Assembly: GCA_025361565.1 (NCBI GenBank)
Contig: JANYKN010000042.1
Location: forward strand, 111,758-175,757
Source: Bacteroidota bacterium
GTDB lineage: Bacteria > Bacteroidota > Bacteroidia > Bacteroidales > NBLH01
Length of the DNA: 64,000 nt
Direction: 5' to 3'
Shown here: positions 56,626 to 64,000 of the stretch, one piece after another
Position numbering within the stretch: the stretch's first letter is position 1
Layout of the letters: each line of letters opens with the position of its first letter
The notes under the pieces: generated by a model
Told to the model about the DNA's origin: nothing
The model's database searches: none
Seen by the model: only the letters and a program-made list of their open reading frames with translations
Made by a program: the position numbers and the translations under genes

Positions 56626-58500
56626 TTAAACTCGGGTCATTTTCCTTGGTTTCAGCATATTCTCTGGTTTTAGAAAACTATCAAGTTCTTCCTTCGACAT
56701 CAAATTCTTTTCAAGGACAAGATTGTATACACTGGCATTTTTTTCCAGCGCTTCTTTGGCAATCATAGTTGCAGCTTCGTAACCAATAAGAGGAACAAGT
56801 GCGGTAACTAAGCCAATACTGTTCATTACCAGTTCCTTGCATCGATCTTCATTTGCAGTAATACCAACAATGCATCTTTGACGTAAAGTATCCATACCAT
56901 TAATAAGCATTTCCATTGATTCGAGTATGCTTTGAACAATAACAGGTTCCATAACGTTTAACTCAAGTTGCCCTGCTTCGGCTGCAAGAGAAACTGTTAA
57001 ATCATTTCCAATTACTTTAAAGGCAATTTGGTTAACCACTTCGGGAATAACCGGATTAACTTTGCCTGGCATTATTGATGATCCAGGCTGCATAGGTGGT
57101 AAATTAATCTCATTTATGCCAGTTCTAGGTCCTGACGAAAGTAACCTAAGATCATTCGAAATTTTAGATAACTTTATTGCCAATCTTTTTAAAGCCGATG
57201 AATACATTATAAATGATCCTGTGTCCTGGGTTGCCTCAACCAGATTCCGAGCACTAACAATGTCAAGACCAGTTACTTCTCTTAAATATCCGGTAACAAT
57301 TCTCGTATAATCCGGATCTGAATTAATTCCGGTTCCAATGGCTGTTGCGCCCATGTTAACTTCCAGAAAAAGATTCGAATTTTGGGTCAATCTTTCGGTA
57401 TCTTCTTCCAGAGTAGTTGCTGCGGCTTCAAAAGCTTGTCCCAAAGTCATTGGCACTGCATCCTGAAGCTGCGTTCTACCCATTTTTATGATATGTGAAA
57501 ATTCAGTGGCTTTAACTCTAAATGCAGCAACCAAATCCATTAAGGTCTTGACCAACTTTTTGTTCCGCTTTAGAAGTGCTATTTTAATTGCGGTTGGATA
57601 AGCGTCATTGGTTGATTGCGAAAGATTTACATGGTTGTTGGGATGGCAATATTCGTAGTCACCTTTTTTATGACCCAAAATTTGTAACGCAATATTTGCA
57701 ATTACTTCATTTGCGTTCATATTAGTGGAAGTTCCGGCACCACCTTGAATCATATCTACTACAAAACATTTGTGATAACGGCCGTTCATGATATCCATAC
57801 AAGCTTCCTGAATTGCTCCTGAAATATCTTCGTCAATTAAACCCAATTCGAAGTTTGCCATGGCAGCAGCCTTTTTTACCATTGCAAAAGCATTAACCAA
57901 ATCAGGATAAAAGCTAATTGGAACACCGGTAATATCAAAATTCTCAAGGGCACGTAATGTTTGGATTCCATAATTAACTTCGTTAGGAACATCTTTCTCA
58001 CCCAACAAATCGTGTTCTTTCCTGGTTTCGCCAGATAGATATTGGGTTCCCATATTTACAAACCTGGTGTTGGAATTACGCATACGCTGCGATATCACTT
58101 TTGTAAGCCGTATGCTGATTTTTAATCCAAGTGCAGGATTTTCAGTAAAAATAACATTAATATCATTTCTACTTAAAGAAAATACAGTACAGGCAGTAAC
58201 CGTTCTTGCCGAAGTTGAATGAGGGCTGTCATCGACAAAAGCCCCCTCACCAATCATTTCGCCCATTGAAAAATAGGCTAACCTTTTTTGCTCACTTTGA
58301 GGTGTCTTTTTTAATAATTCAACATCTCCGGCGTATAGAATGTATACTGCTTCACGATTTTTATTCTCTTTAAATAAGAAAATGCCAGAATTGTAATTCT
58401 GTACAATCATTTTTTCGGCCAATTGCTTTATTTCTGATTCATCAAGTTCCTTGAAAAAATCAATTTTTACTATAAAATTAGCTATCTCCTTAAATTCCAT
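56626..58500 (-). CDS. aspA: Aspartate ammonia-lyase with N-terminal cyclic-nucleotide-binding domain
   Basis: 624 residues. Residues 157-624 are a full aspartase: GGAGTSTNMNANEV, QSTNDAYPTAI, GRTQLQDAVP and the signature GSSIMPGKVNP at 473-483, whose flexible loop carries the catalytic Ser. It converts L-aspartate to fumarate and ammonia. Residues 1-150 are a Crp-type cNMP-binding jelly roll (IFLFKENKNREAVYILYAGDVELL ... GEGAFVDDSPHSTSARTV, retaining the GE..A...SARTV form of the phosphate-binding cassette). No DNA-binding domain is present, so the added domain probably regulates the enzyme allosterically. Normal AspA is about 470 residues. Confidence 0.92.
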   Translation of the reverse strand: MEFKEIANFIVKIDFFKELDESEIKQLAEKMIVQNYNSGIFLFKENKNREAVYILYAGDVELLKKTPQSEQKRLAYFSMGEMIGEGAFVDDSPHSTSARTVTACTVFSLSRNDINVIFTENPALGLKISIRLTKVISQRMRNSNTRFVNMGTQYLSGETRKEHDLLGEKDVPNEVNYGIQTLRALENFDITGVPISFYPDLVNAFAMVKKAAAMANFELGLIDEDISGAIQEACMDIMNGRYHKCFVVDMIQGGAGTSTNMNANEVIANIALQILGHKKGDYEYCHPNNHVNLSQSTNDAYPTAIKIALLKRNKKLVKTLMDLVAAFRVKATEFSHIIKMGRTQLQDAVPMTLGQAFEAAATTLEEDTERLTQNSNLFLEVNMGATAIGTGINSDPDYTRIVTGYLREVTGLDIVSARNLVEATQDTGSFIMYSSALKRLAIKLSKISNDLRLLSSGPRTGINEINLPPMQPGSSIMPGKVNPVIPEVVNQIAFKVIGNDLTVSLAAEAGQLELNVMEPVIVQSILESMEMLINGMDTLRQRCIVGITANEDRCKELVMNSIGLVTALVPLIGYEAATMIAKEALEKNASVYNLVLEKNLMSKEELDSFLKPENMLKPRKMTRV

Positions 58501-58599
58501 TGTCTTATAGATATGTGTTATTATAAAAATACTATTTTGTTATAAATTGAAAGGACTCAAAATTAAGCCTGATTTACTTCATTTGCAAGGATTAATTAC

Positions 58600-58607
58600 T
58601 ATATTTG
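58600..58607 (+). promoter_or_regulatory. -7 box for the gene at 58633
   Basis: TATATTTG is an exact -7 match, 25 bases before the ATG. A TTTG lies 14 bases upstream (58582-58585), shorter than the usual spacing. Confidence 0.5.
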
Positions 58608-58632
58608 CAAAGAACCGATTACATTTAGTGAA

Positions 58633-59160
58633 ATGGATATATTTTTAAATGCATTGCAATACACAATCCCTTCAATAGTAGCACTTGCTGCAGCACTATT
58701 AGTGGTTAAAGCTTTTATTGATAAGGAAATTCAAGGCCAACGACATGAGTATGTTTTAAAAAATCAAAGAACTATAACTCCCATTCGTTTACAAGCCTAC
58801 GAAAGAATTATTATGCTTCTTGAAAGAGTTAGTCCGGCTAATTTAATTTCGCGTGTTCAGGAATCGGGTATGACCGCAAAGCAGCTCCAAATTCAGCTTT
58901 TGCAGCAAATCCGTGCAGAATTTGATCATAACATCAGTCAGCAGATATATGTAACCGATGAAACCTGGGAAATGGTCAGAAGTTCAAAGGAGAACCTGGT
59001 TAAACTTATCAATGTGGCCTCCAGGGATATGCAACCGAATGCAACCGCTTTTGATTTAAGTGCTGCCATATTAAATGTTTATTTGAAAGTAGAAAATCCT
59101 CCGATTGAAATGGCTATTAAAAAAATTAAGGAAGAATTTTTCAATAATTTTATCAAGTAA
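58633..59160 (+). CDS. Conserved membrane-anchored protein of unknown function
   Basis: 175 residues. One N-terminal membrane segment (IPSIVALAAALLVVKAFI), then a basic helical cytoplasmic part (RTITPIRLQAYERIIMLLERVSPANLI, QLLQQIRAEFDHNISQQIYVTDETWEMV). The pattern 'R..ITPIRLQAYER..LLLERV' is highly conserved in Bacteroidota as I remember it (probably the DUF7935 family), with no known function. It precedes the AI-2E family gene by about 120 bases. Confidence 0.75.
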   Translation: MDIFLNALQYTIPSIVALAAALLVVKAFIDKEIQGQRHEYVLKNQRTITPIRLQAYERIIMLLERVSPANLISRVQESGMTAKQLQIQLLQQIRAEFDHNISQQIYVTDETWEMVRSSKENLVKLINVASRDMQPNATAFDLSAAILNVYLKVENPPIEMAIKKIKEEFFNNFIK

Positions 59161-59278
59161 ATAAAAGGTTTTTCTATATTTAATGAAGAAAATAGGGCAC
59201 ATTTAAATTCTTTGAATTAACACTTGATTATTGTGATTTGATAACTTCTATGTTTTAAAATCCTGAAGCTAATTTATT

Positions 59279-60367
59279 TTGAAAAAAACAGCATTTAACT
59301 TAAACATGCAGGAACTTTTTTTCTTTTTTATCCTGATATTGGTAACGATAGGTTTTTTTTCTGTGATAAAGCCTTTTTTGGTTGATGTTTTTATGTCCAT
59401 TGTACTCACCATATTATTTAAAAAACCATTTGTCTATCTAACCAGAAAATTCAAAGGCAATAAAATGAAAGCTAGCACTATAACTATTATTCTGGTTGTT
59501 TTTATCATCATAATTCCTTTGTCTTTTATAGGAATTATGATGACTAAAGAAGTAGGACAGGGTTATGATTTAATTAAAAACAATTGGATAGATATTAAAG
59601 GCTATATTGAACAAATTCCACAAAGACTTTCTTCAAATCCGCATTTTAAAAGCTTAATAGACAATATTGACTGGGAAAAAATTGCAGACAATGCCAATAA
59701 AACAATTGGAATTATTGCTCAATTTATGCTTGGTTTGGTACAACAGACGTTCATTAATGTTGGGTTAATGTTTGTGCATTTTTTTATTGTATTATTTTTA
59801 ATGTACTATTTGTTAATTGATGGGCATCTATTGGCTGAGCGCATTCAGTATTTGATTCCATTGAAGGATTCAGATGAGATTGAACTTTACGCCAAGCTTG
59901 AAAAAGTAGCTAATGCAATTGTGTTCAATACTTTGATGATTGGTTTTATTGAAGGTGCATATGGTGGGATTTTATTTGCCATATTAGGCGTTCCATCTCC
60001 TTTTTTCTGGGGAATGATGATGACTTTTCTTTCTATAATTCCAGTTGTTGGAGCAAATTCGATTCTAGTGCCGATGGCTGTTTACCAAATTCTTACAGGA
60101 AATATTGCAACTGGCGTTATTATAATTATTATTGGCGCCGGAGCTATAGTAATAAATCAAAACATAATTCGTCCCAGGTTGGACGGCAATAAAAGTGGAA
60201 TGCACCCAGCCATTATGTTTTTGTCAAGTATGGGAGGTCTTATTTTGTTTGGTGTGATTGGTTTTATAGCTGGCCCATTGATTACAGGACTTTTTCTGGT
60301 AATGTGGGATTTGTTTGGCGAAAAGTATAAGCAAAGCCTCCGGAATTTCAATAAAGGCCAACAATAA
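59279..60367 (+). CDS. AI-2E/PerM family membrane transporter
   Basis: 362 residues from TTG (MKKTAFNLN); an ATG at 59306 would give 353 and is an alternative. About seven to eight membrane segments are present: two near the N-terminus, a large soluble insert (about 85-150), and a conserved C-terminal block with GFIEGAYGGILFAILGVPSPFFWGMMM, IPVVGANSILVPMAVYQ and IIRPRLDG. The family includes TqsA and the antiporter PerM; autoinducer-2 export is not implied. Confidence 0.85.
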   Translation: MKKTAFNLNMQELFFFFILILVTIGFFSVIKPFLVDVFMSIVLTILFKKPFVYLTRKFKGNKMKASTITIILVVFIIIIPLSFIGIMMTKEVGQGYDLIKNNWIDIKGYIEQIPQRLSSNPHFKSLIDNIDWEKIADNANKTIGIIAQFMLGLVQQTFINVGLMFVHFFIVLFLMYYLLIDGHLLAERIQYLIPLKDSDEIELYAKLEKVANAIVFNTLMIGFIEGAYGGILFAILGVPSPFFWGMMMTFLSIIPVVGANSILVPMAVYQILTGNIATGVIIIIIGAGAIVINQNIIRPRLDGNKSGMHPAIMFLSSMGGLILFGVIGFIAGPLITGLFLVMWDLFGEKYKQSLRNFNKGQQ

Positions 60368-60378
60368 AGGATGAAAAA

Positions 60379-60412
60379 AAAGCAATTCTGATGAAGAATC
60401 GCTTTAATTGAA
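60379..60412. terminator. Bidirectional terminator
   Basis: AAAGCAATTC and GAATCGCTTT pair in 9 of 10 positions around a 7-base loop between convergent genes, with A and T runs outside. Confidence 0.6.
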
Positions 60413-60427
60413 TTTCATAAAGAAAAA

Positions 60428-60853
60428 TTAATTATTTAGATATTCACTCTTGGTGCGTTCTTCCAAATAATAAATGTCATATAGAATTGCTTCCTTGTCG
60501 TGGTTTCCGATATGAAGAACTTTTCCGATTTTTCGGCCAATTTTTGCCGATTTCTTTATAATTTCTGCCTTTTTCATAATTTCAAATTCCCGAACCTGAT
60601 CTTTTAATAAGTAATATTCTTCTTCGATATCTGCAATTGTGTCGGAAGTAAATGTAATAACAAGCTGGTGTGGTTTTTTATAATCGAGGCTATCGAAAGA
60701 TACTTCTTTGATTGGGATTGTGTTTTCAACTTCACCATCAAACACTATTTTAAATTTAGCTTCGTCAAGTTTGGTGTAAATTTTAACACCTGCCTGACCC
60801 CAAAGTCCAAATCCTGTACATGTATAGAGGAATAAAATAAATATTTTCTTCAT
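60428..60853 (-). CDS. Small secreted protein of unknown function
   Basis: 141 residues. A signal peptide ends GLWGQ. The mature start AGVKIYTKLDEAKFKIVFDGEVENTIPIKEVSFDSLDYKKPHQLVITF looks like a beta-sandwich domain (DUF4476-like N-terminal part, from memory). A helical C-terminus (IIKKSAKIGRKIGKVLHIGN) is very basic. No catalytic motif is seen. Confidence 0.7.
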   Translation of the reverse strand: MKKIFILFLYTCTGFGLWGQAGVKIYTKLDEAKFKIVFDGEVENTIPIKEVSFDSLDYKKPHQLVITFTSDTIADIEEEYYLLKDQVREFEIMKKAEIIKKSAKIGRKIGKVLHIGNHDKEAILYDIYYLEERTKSEYLNN

Positions 60854-61015
60854 GGTTGTCTGTTTTAATTATTGTTGTATTATATTAATGAAAGGCATTG
60901 ATAATTATAATTTTATGAACTAAAAATATTTCACTGTTTTAACAAACTTTTTATGGTTACTTTATTCATTGAAATATCATTAATGTGAAAATACAAAATT
61001 CAAAATTTTATTTAA

Positions 61016-61879
61016 TTAGAAGCTCTTTTTTATTGATTTCCCTGTGCTTTTTTCAAAATTACGCAAATCAAGATTGGACTTTAAAACCCAATATCCATCT
61101 TTAAACTGAATGCCATCCTGCGATAAATCAGGACCATAATACATGTATTGCCCTGTAAAATTTGGTTGTGATGGTGACAGATGATCCCAAACAATGATAT
61201 CCAATTTTTCATCATACTTCAACATCATTTTTGCCTGTTCTGAATATTCGAAAATTAACCTGTTTTGTGTTTTTTCATCTGCTTTAAAAATCGGTGGACC
61301 AAAAACCAATTTGTTGTCTTCGAAATAAAGAATTTCAACAAGTTTTTTATTGGTAAAATTGTCATTTCCATCCCATCCCAATAAAGTATAATAAGTTTTT
61401 TTACCCGATTTTGTGGTCAATATTTTATAATACAAAGCTCCGTACCAATTTTTTTCGGAACATATTGCATGTTCAGGATTTTGGATTGTTTTAGATTGAT
61501 CGATCAACTCATAAAGCTTCATTTTTTTTTTGCTTTTATCAAGCTGCTGTACAAATCCAAAATATTGAAATTCGCCATTTTGTAATGGTAAATTCCAATT
61601 AATTATTTTTACAAAACCATCGGCAGAGCTGAGTTTTGAAATATTTTTAAGATTGTCAAACGCATAGCCAAAGGAATTCAGATTTTCTAAAACTTCTTTA
61701 AATAATATTACAATCTGTTTGTTCATTTCCATCTTTACAGAATCCTGTGGTGAGGAAATCAACCTTGTAAATTGATTTTGAATGCTGTCTTCATATTGTT
61801 CCAAAGTCAATTTTGGCTGCGCATTTCCTATTTGCAAGAATATGCAACTAAGTAGGATATTTAGAAAAATAATTTTCAT
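61016..61879 (-). CDS. Secreted protein of unknown function
   Basis: 287 residues. A signal peptide ends IGNAQ. The mature protein has a helical first quarter (YEDSIQNQFTRLISSPQDSV) and a beta-rich rest with many aromatics (IINWNLPLQNGEFQYFGFVQQ, YYTLLGWDGNDNFTNKKLVEILYFE, GQYMYYGPDLSQDGIQFKDGYW). The pattern is common among Bacteroidota exported proteins without a named function. Transcribed alone. Confidence 0.75.
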   Translation of the reverse strand: MKIIFLNILLSCIFLQIGNAQPKLTLEQYEDSIQNQFTRLISSPQDSVKMEMNKQIVILFKEVLENLNSFGYAFDNLKNISKLSSADGFVKIINWNLPLQNGEFQYFGFVQQLDKSKKKMKLYELIDQSKTIQNPEHAICSEKNWYGALYYKILTTKSGKKTYYTLLGWDGNDNFTNKKLVEILYFEDNKLVFGPPIFKADEKTQNRLIFEYSEQAKMMLKYDEKLDIIVWDHLSPSQPNFTGQYMYYGPDLSQDGIQFKDGYWVLKSNLDLRNFEKSTGKSIKKSF

Positions 61880-62044
61880 ACTATAAGCTTTTTATTTTTT
61901 ACTTTTAGATTAGACAACATAAACACATAGATCCAGAATATTCTTGTAAAATAACATAAAATAGTTAATCGGTCATCGGAGACTATTGAAAACGTACAAG
62001 TCAGTTAATAAGTATATAGAAAAATTGAAAACTATCTTTAAAAT

Positions 62045-62770
62045 TTATTCATTGAAATCAGAGTTGTCCATTTTGATTCTATTCGTCAAGTCTTCAATTT
62101 TTTCAATGGCAGATTTAGAATCAGAACTAAGATTCCCAGTTTTAAACTGACTGTTGATTTCTTCGAGATCCGCCCTGACTTCTTCGCTGATTTCAAATTC
62201 TTCATAAACTTCTTTTGCCTCATTTTTAAGTATGTCCAGTTGATATGTTTCTTCAACGGGACTTTCTATGTTTTCGGGATTTGTTTTCATTTGTTCAAGC
62301 CGTATACTATGCTTTTCAAGTGCTTCGAGTTTTGCCTTTGATGATTTATCAGCATCATTTCTTTTTTTAATGGCGAGCATTTTAATTTTATTTTGCTTGT
62401 ATTTATCAATCAGTGAATTATATAGCGTAATCTTTACTTCTCTTAATTTAATTTGTTCAAAATAGGAGCTGATTATCTCGTCACATTTTATAACAACCTT
62501 ATAACCTATGGATTTATTTTCGGTAAGTGATTTGATTTCAGTATACTTTTCTAATTCTTCGTACCAAAATTCTTTTGGTACAATATAAGTATCTCTTATG
62601 GCTTCACTTGCCCATTTTTTGATTTGGTCCATTTCATCTCCAGCCTTTTTTATTCCGCTATTGCATTGATTGATAGAAGCATCAAGTTTTAATAACAATT
62701 CACTTTCTTTCGATTCATGAATTATTTCCTGATCCTTTTTCTTTTCAAAAACTTTCTTTAACCAGCTCAT
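62045..62770 (-). CDS. Coiled-coil protein of unknown function
   Basis: 241 residues from ATG 62770 (MSWLKKVFEKKKDQ); a TTG start 9 bases upstream is less likely. Almost entirely Lys/Glu-rich helices with long heptad tracts (LLLKLDASINQCNSGIKKAG, KSSKAKLEALEKHSIRLEQM). No membrane segment or signal. It begins about 23 bases after the J-domain gene and is on the same strand, so it is probably co-transcribed with it. Confidence 0.7.
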   Translation of the reverse strand: MSWLKKVFEKKKDQEIIHESKESELLLKLDASINQCNSGIKKAGDEMDQIKKWASEAIRDTYIVPKEFWYEELEKYTEIKSLTENKSIGYKVVIKCDEIISSYFEQIKLREVKITLYNSLIDKYKQNKIKMLAIKKRNDADKSSKAKLEALEKHSIRLEQMKTNPENIESPVEETYQLDILKNEAKEVYEEFEISEEVRADLEEINSQFKTGNLSSDSKSAIEKIEDLTNRIKMDNSDFNE

Positions 62771-62793
62771 TTTGCCCAATTTAAATTATGAAA

Positions 62794-63666
62794 TCACTTT
62801 ATGCCGCGCATTTTCTTTATGGATTCGTATGCTTCGTTTATTTCAAGGAATTTCGTCTTGGCTTCTTTTTTAAATTGATCACTTTTGTCCAAGATTACAT
62901 CAGGATGATACTTTTTTACCAAATCGCGATATGTTTTTTTTATTTCTTCGTTGGATGCTGAATTTTCAAGACCCATAATGATGAATGGATTATAGGTTGG
63001 TATGAAAAATTGATTAAGAAACTGATATCCTTTCCCGTGGTAGTTTTGTTGATTATGTGTGTTTTGATTATCCCAAAATGCACCTTTTATATTGTTATTC
63101 CTCAAATAATTTGATTTGATGATATTGTAACGTTTTTTTCCTATATGAAGAAAATTGGCAATTTTTTGTATTGTCACTTCCTCTTCAATGCAAAATTCGC
63201 CATTGGAAATTATTATTGCGAATAGTTGAGAAACAACACCAATTCGCTCAGAATATGACATTTTAGACAAAGGTGCACAAATGGTATGCAAATTTTCATT
63301 ATCCTTATAATTTAGTTTGACAAATTTTTCTGCAGCATTTCCAATTTCTTCGCCAAACTCTTTAGTCATGTATTTTTTTAATTTTCCTATTTCTATTTCG
63401 GTAACTTTTCCATCTGCAGCAAACAACTTCATGGATAGTTGAATAAATGCCATTCCCAGTGGCCCTGTTATTAAATAAATTTTTAACCGGGGATTTGCAA
63501 ACTCATATATAATACTTGAGCCAACTGAAATGCCGAGTATATAGGCCATAGACATAATTCCAATAATATTTATAATATTTACCGATAAAATAATTCCGGT
63601 TATAAGTGCGATAAACGAGAATATCGCACCAGAAATCAATACTGCGGTATTATTGAATTTATACAA
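62794..63666 (-). CDS. DjlA-like membrane protein with TerB and J domains
   Basis: 290 residues from TTG; no in-frame ATG lies upstream before a stop. Two N-terminal membrane segments (VLISGAIFSFIALITGIILS and IIGIMSMAYILGISVGSSII) are followed by a TerB-like helical domain (about 75-175, with FAADGKVTEIEIGKLKKYM) and a C-terminal J domain (about 225-290, IMGLENSASNEEIKKTYRDLVKKYHPDVI, including the HPD motif). A DnaK co-chaperone at the inner membrane, similar in layout to DjlA of proteobacteria. Confidence 0.82.
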   Translation of the reverse strand: MYKFNNTAVLISGAIFSFIALITGIILSVNIINIIGIMSMAYILGISVGSSIIYEFANPRLKIYLITGPLGMAFIQLSMKLFAADGKVTEIEIGKLKKYMTKEFGEEIGNAAEKFVKLNYKDNENLHTICAPLSKMSYSERIGVVSQLFAIIISNGEFCIEEEVTIQKIANFLHIGKKRYNIIKSNYLRNNNIKGAFWDNQNTHNQQNYHGKGYQFLNQFFIPTYNPFIIMGLENSASNEEIKKTYRDLVKKYHPDVILDKSDQFKKEAKTKFLEINEAYESIKKMRGIK

Positions 63667-63898
63667 AAGAGAAAATTTATATCATTAAAATAATAATTCT
63701 AATTTCATGAATTAATTACAAATTAAGAACAAAAAATGTTTTTTTAAGTATTATTTGCCTGTTTTCTGGTATTTCTGGATAAAAGAAAGTCAAAATTTTT
63801 ATATGTAAATTTTCGTTGGTAATTTCGTATTGATTTACTTGTCATTTAAACTAATTCCTATGGCTCAATTTAAAAATAATGTTGGTGAAAAAATTTTG

Positions 63899-63905
63899 TA
63901 TCTTG
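63899..63905 (+). promoter_or_regulatory. Possible -7 box for the last gene
   Basis: TATCTTG followed by C resembles the -7 consensus and lies 25 bases before an ATG at 63930. TTGG near 63882 could be a partial -33 element. Confidence 0.35.
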
Positions 63906-63929
63906 CAAAAAAATACAGAAACCAAAATT

Positions 63930-64000
63930 ATGAAAATAATTGATCAGATAAAGGAATTATACAAAAGTTTAGACCAAAAACAAAAGCAGGATTTATTATC
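63930..64000 (+). CDS. Start of a gene running off the window
   Basis: An ATG at 63930 opens a frame that reaches the window end: MKIIDQIKELYKSLDQKQKQ..., about 23 residues of charged helix. Too short to name. A preceding frame (63860) is stopped after 27 codons. A promoter-like box lies just upstream. Confidence 0.4.
   Translation, partial: MKIIDQIKELYKSLDQKQKQDLL

Noticed and set aside
59279..60367. Autoinducer-2 exporter
   Set aside because: The family name is historical; members such as PerM are ion antiporters, and nothing nearby points to AI-2.

Overview
This window is AT-rich chromosomal DNA from a member of the Bacteroidota. The evidence is the gene content (C-terminal beta-barrel outer-membrane proteins, the radical SAM/lipoprotein pair, DUF4136 and DUF3352 proteins, Bacteroidota-type hutH) and exact TAnnTTTG -7 promoter boxes, one with a TTTG -33 box 19 bp upstream, in place of E. 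coli-type sites. Shine-Dalgarno sequences are mostly absent. hydF, a Rieske/cytochrome b/multihaem operon and an old yellow enzyme suggest a facultative or anaerobic lifestyle. I cannot fix the order or genus from sequence alone. No rRNA, tRNA, insertion sequence, prophage or CRISPR array was found.

Layout. 1-6.9 kb: a partial DUF3352 exported protein, hutH, a small secreted protein, an old-yellow-enzyme reductase, a beta-barrel protein and a DUF4136 lipoprotein. 7.2-11.3 kb (minus): a respiratory operon of cytochrome b (broken by a frameshift), Rieske protein and an eight-CXXCH cytochrome c with TPRs. 11.8-13.6 kb: a hybrid histidine kinase. 13.7-15.5 kb: repeats, with a six-copy 42-bp minisatellite and several hairpin families. 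15.6-20.7 kb: envelope proteins, including one gene cut by an in-frame TGA. 20.8-22.1 kb: an orphan hydF. 22.5-27.2 kb: two tandem paralogous sensor proteins with no recognisable output domain. 27.3-28.8 kb: the radical SAM/SPASM enzyme with its putative lipoprotein partner. 29-32 kb: phosphofructokinase and a polysaccharide flippase, then a 41-bp minisatellite.

32.6-47.2 kb is an almost entirely minus-strand island of redox and hydrolytic enzymes: a zinc alcohol dehydrogenase, a flavodoxin-like reductase, an exported ABM-fold protein, three aldo/keto reductases, a cupin lipoprotein, a carboxymuconolactone-decarboxylase-like protein, a carboxylesterase, an NTF2-like protein and two alpha/beta hydrolases. 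Two AraC-type regulators lie in it. A 45-bp direct-repeat element occurs upstream of the first AraC gene and again upstream of an outer-membrane gene, and looks like its operator. The island plausibly handles esters, aldehydes or quinones, but the substrate is unknown.

48-52.4 kb is a plus-strand string of small accessory genes (VOC, Cdd1-like HhH, SRPBCC, DUF2200, Crp/Fnr, small winged helix, PNPOx-like, cupin) separated by spacers. 52.6-64 kb holds a GNAT/ATP-grasp fusion, an unknown two-gene operon, an aspartase with an N-terminal cyclic-nucleotide-binding domain, an AI-2E family permease, secreted unknowns, a TerB/J-domain membrane protein, and the start of a gene that leaves the window.

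The best candidates for new biology are the radical SAM/lipoprotein pair, the cNMP-aspartase and GNAT/ATP-grasp fusions, the output-less sensor pair, and the AraC regulon element. Two genes (cytochrome b and the 16.9-19.1 kb gene) carry single lesions that should first be tested as sequencing errors.
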